Shown piece after piece: positions 61,975 through 64,000 of a DNA stretch of 64,000 bases. A model generated the notes under the pieces. The model was given only the letters and a program-made list of their open reading frames with translations, searched no databases and was not told the DNA's origin. The position numbers were made by a program, and so were the translations under genes. The stretch is from assembly GCF_014905175.1 (NCBI RefSeq), contig NC_057790.1, positions 26,872,469-26,936,468 of the forward strand, read 5' to 3'. The stretch is from Aphidius gifuensis. Taxonomy: Eukaryota; Arthropoda; Insecta; Hymenoptera; Braconidae. How positions within the stretch are numbered: position 1 is the first letter of the stretch; each line of letters starts with the position of its first letter.

Positions 61975-62236
61975 GTCTTTAGATACAAGCATCAATTTAA
62001 CATCATGTAATTCCAATAATGATTTGAAAATACCATAACAATCTTTAAAAGAAACAAATACCTATACTTTCTTTTCATGAAATTTAGTTAATTTAGATAT
62101 AATTCTTCGACAACTTTAATAGTAACAATTGTATTTTTAATTGTTAAAAATATAAGATTTGGTAGATTTTCAAAAGCTTTAATCACTGATCTATTAGAAA
62201 TTTCAGTTCTATCAATTTTTCATCATTAAATGAATA
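61975..62236 (-). pseudogene. Decayed 3' end of LRR copy C
   Basis: This region matches the last ~260 bp of LRR copy B (55728-56000) at nucleotide level, for example aaatctaccaaat and attagaaatttc, and the aaaaatataattaattgattagtctt trailer. It carries deletions and stops and lies after the premature stop of copy C. Confidence 0.8.
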
Positions 62237-63635
62237 TTAACTCGATTGATCAATGATAAGTTCATTTTCTTCATCTGGTGTATCTACACCAAGACTGAAC
62301 CATTCTAGCTGACTTAAACTTTTAACTGCACTAATTCCATCATTAGTTATCTCCCTTCCAAGTATACGTAAATGTTTTAATTTCTTTGAATTTTCACAAA
62401 GATTAATTAAAAATTCATCTGTTATACCCCAATTCCATGTAACATCTAATGTTTCAAGATTTTTTAAATTCCCAATTGTAGTCATATCGGTTTTTTCATA
62501 ATTCGATGAATAATTATCTCGTGGAAATAATTCTAGAACATTTAAACTTTCAATTTCACCTATCGACTTGACTAATGATGGACTCAATTGAAAACCATAT
62601 ACATGTAAACGTTCCAAAGTGATTAATATAGGAAATACCTGAAAATTAAATAATTTATTAAAAATTAAATTTGTTTATTCCACCCAAACATGTGTAATAA
62701 TATTTATTAAAATTCAATTGAACTTACTAAACTCAATTTATCTGGTAAGAAAACTTCTTCTTTAGATTCACATTCAAGATGTAAATCTTTCAAGGTTTCA
62801 GCAATTTTTTTTAATGAACTGACCCAAGTTAGTGGTAGAGTTAAAATTCCACAGTCCAATGTAATTATCAACCTTTCAAGTTTATGCATATGAGAAAATA
62901 CATTTTTAAAATCTTCATCTTCTATTTCTATAAATTTTACAACAAGTTCCTTGAGATTTGTACAATTAACATTAATCAATGACAGTATTTCAGAATAAGG
63001 ATATTTTTGTATATTTAAATACGTTAAATTGTGACCACAACAACGAAATACACATTTTATATCATTTAATTTTGTATCATCATTATCTGTTGGTGATACA
63101 GCCTCAAAATCATATTTAGTAAAACAAGAAAGAACAAGTTGATTATCTTTTTGTTGACATACTGAAAAATTAATTAAATATTTTAAAATTAATACAAATA
63201 TTTTTCATGATTTATCATTTAAAATTATACTGTTTTTATTTTTCTTACTTTCTTTCAGGTGTGGTCGTTCGTGGAACATAGAATTCAATTTAATCATAAG
63301 TTTTTTATGATATTTTTCTAATATTTTATCTCTTTTCGTCAGGCGAGGTTCCAACAAGTATTCTTGAACAATTTTCTCAGTATCTTCAATCATACGTTTT
63401 GTTATTACTGCATGTAGATTTACTCTACTTAAAAATGAGGTTACCTATATCAAAAAAAAAAAAATTAATTCAATTAACAATAAACAATTACATGAGCTAA
63501 AAAGCTTTGCAATTAATCAACTATAATTCACTTGTTATCTTGATGTAATATAATTAATTTTAAACTTACTCCTTCCTGCATATTTAAAATGCTTTTTCTT
63601 AAATCCTCTACAAGGTCATAATCATCAAGAACCAT
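62237..63635 (-). CDS. Leucine-rich-repeat family protein, copy C (C-terminally truncated)
   Basis: Minus exons 63635-63570, 63444-63249, 63161-62728 and 62638-62237 close in frame to 365 residues, about 95 fewer than copy B. The N-terminal charged part (TKRMIEDTEKIVQEYLLEPR) and LRRs (LERLHVYGFQLSPSLVKSIG, NLKNLETLDVTWNWGITDEF, KLKHLRILGREITNDGI) are intact. A change after VDTPDEENELIID brings a premature stop, so the final repeats seen in copies A and B (NCTKISNRS onward) are lost though remnants remain downstream. Splice sites and the start are preserved, so a shortened protein may be made; alternatively it is an early pseudogene. Its promoter keeps the CACGTG block at 63897-63902. Confidence 0.65.
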
Positions 63636-64000
63636 TTTTTCGAGTTAATTTTATTTAAATAATTAATAAATTATTATAAGCTTGCAAATAAATTCAAACA
63701 ATTTAATGAAATAAAGATAAATTGATTAAGCTCTGTAATGTTTGTTGTTTTTTTTTCAACACATGTGGATCCAATAACTGACATTTAACCTCACTAAATT
63801 TTGCTCAATTGACTTCTGTTAAATATAATGTCTAGTGAAGTCTATGAAGTAATTGTGTAAAGGTTTGTTCAATAAAATTCACCAAGTGTCACCTGCCACG
63901 TGGTGTAAGTACCCTTGTATTTTTTTAAAAACGTTTTTTGCTTAATTTTTGCTCTGAATTTTACGACATGTGTACAAGTCTACAGCATTCAACAAAATAC
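63636..64000. promoter_or_regulatory. Upstream region of LRR copy C
   Basis: Contains CACGTGGTGTAAGTACC (63897 on) aligned with the conserved E-box block of copies A, B and D, and ACATGTGTACAAG near 63965 where the second E-box should be. The window ends within this region, so a divergent partner gene cannot be assessed. Confidence 0.5.

Overview
The window is nuclear DNA of an insect, most likely a hymenopteran and plausibly a small braconid-type parasitoid wasp. It is very AT-rich (long A/T homopolymers, (TA)n and (TAA)n tracts throughout), has short GT-AG introns of roughly 60-100 bp, and carries animal genes with insect-type features: cysteine rather than selenocysteine glutathione peroxidases, a Cbl gene able to make a short and a long form, and the insect style of glycerol kinase. 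The species call is inference. I rebuilt every multi-exon gene by hand from splice sites. Reading phase closes exactly for PEX6, both GPx genes, the DDX5/17 helicase, Cbl, glycerol kinase, COA4, PTRH2, GPR180-like, exportin-4, MANEA, the secreted-protein gene, GBE1, TIM29 and three LRR genes.

Layout. 0-4.3 kb: first exon of an LRR-family gene (copy D, minus, running off the left edge), a divergent promoter, PEX6 (+) and GPx copy 1 (+). 4.8-7.9 kb: DEAD-box helicase (-). 10-21.7 kb: Cbl (-), whose 6.7-kb first intron holds a complete nested GPx gene (copy 2, +) and a partial duplicate of it. 23.6-28.5 kb: glycerol kinase (-) with two alternative first exons. 31.4-32.1 kb: COA4 and PTRH2 (+), 16 bp apart, probably one dicistronic transcript. 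33.6-35.7 kb: GPR180/TMEM145-like membrane protein (-). 36.5-38.2 kb: LRR copy A (+). 39.3-42.9 kb: exportin-4 (+). 45.2-46.8 kb: endo-alpha-mannosidase (-). 47.6-49.1 kb: small secreted-protein gene (-) with a decayed partial duplicate. 50.9-53.5 kb: glycogen branching enzyme (+). 53.7-54.4 kb: TIM29 (-). 55-64 kb: a mosaic of segmental duplications with LRR copy B (intact) and copy C (3'-truncated).

The right-hand 9 kb is the unusual part. It repeats pieces of the left-hand end: LRR genes, their E-box promoter, PEX6 exon-1 fragments, the GPx-1 promoter with its first exon, and a piece of a Cbl intron. These are mixed with an unidentified split ORF, a fold-back element and a 60-bp tandem repeat. 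The most interesting protein-level observations are a full-length glycerol kinase with several active-site motifs changed, including the catalytic Asp; a GPx with catalytic Gln changed to Glu; the predicted short/long Cbl switch by intron retention; and a possible stop-codon readthrough tail on Cbl.

Most single-copy genes are housekeeping functions of peroxisomes, mitochondria, Golgi, nuclear transport and metabolism, with no sign of an operon-like pathway. The exception is COA4-PTRH2, both linked to mitochondria.
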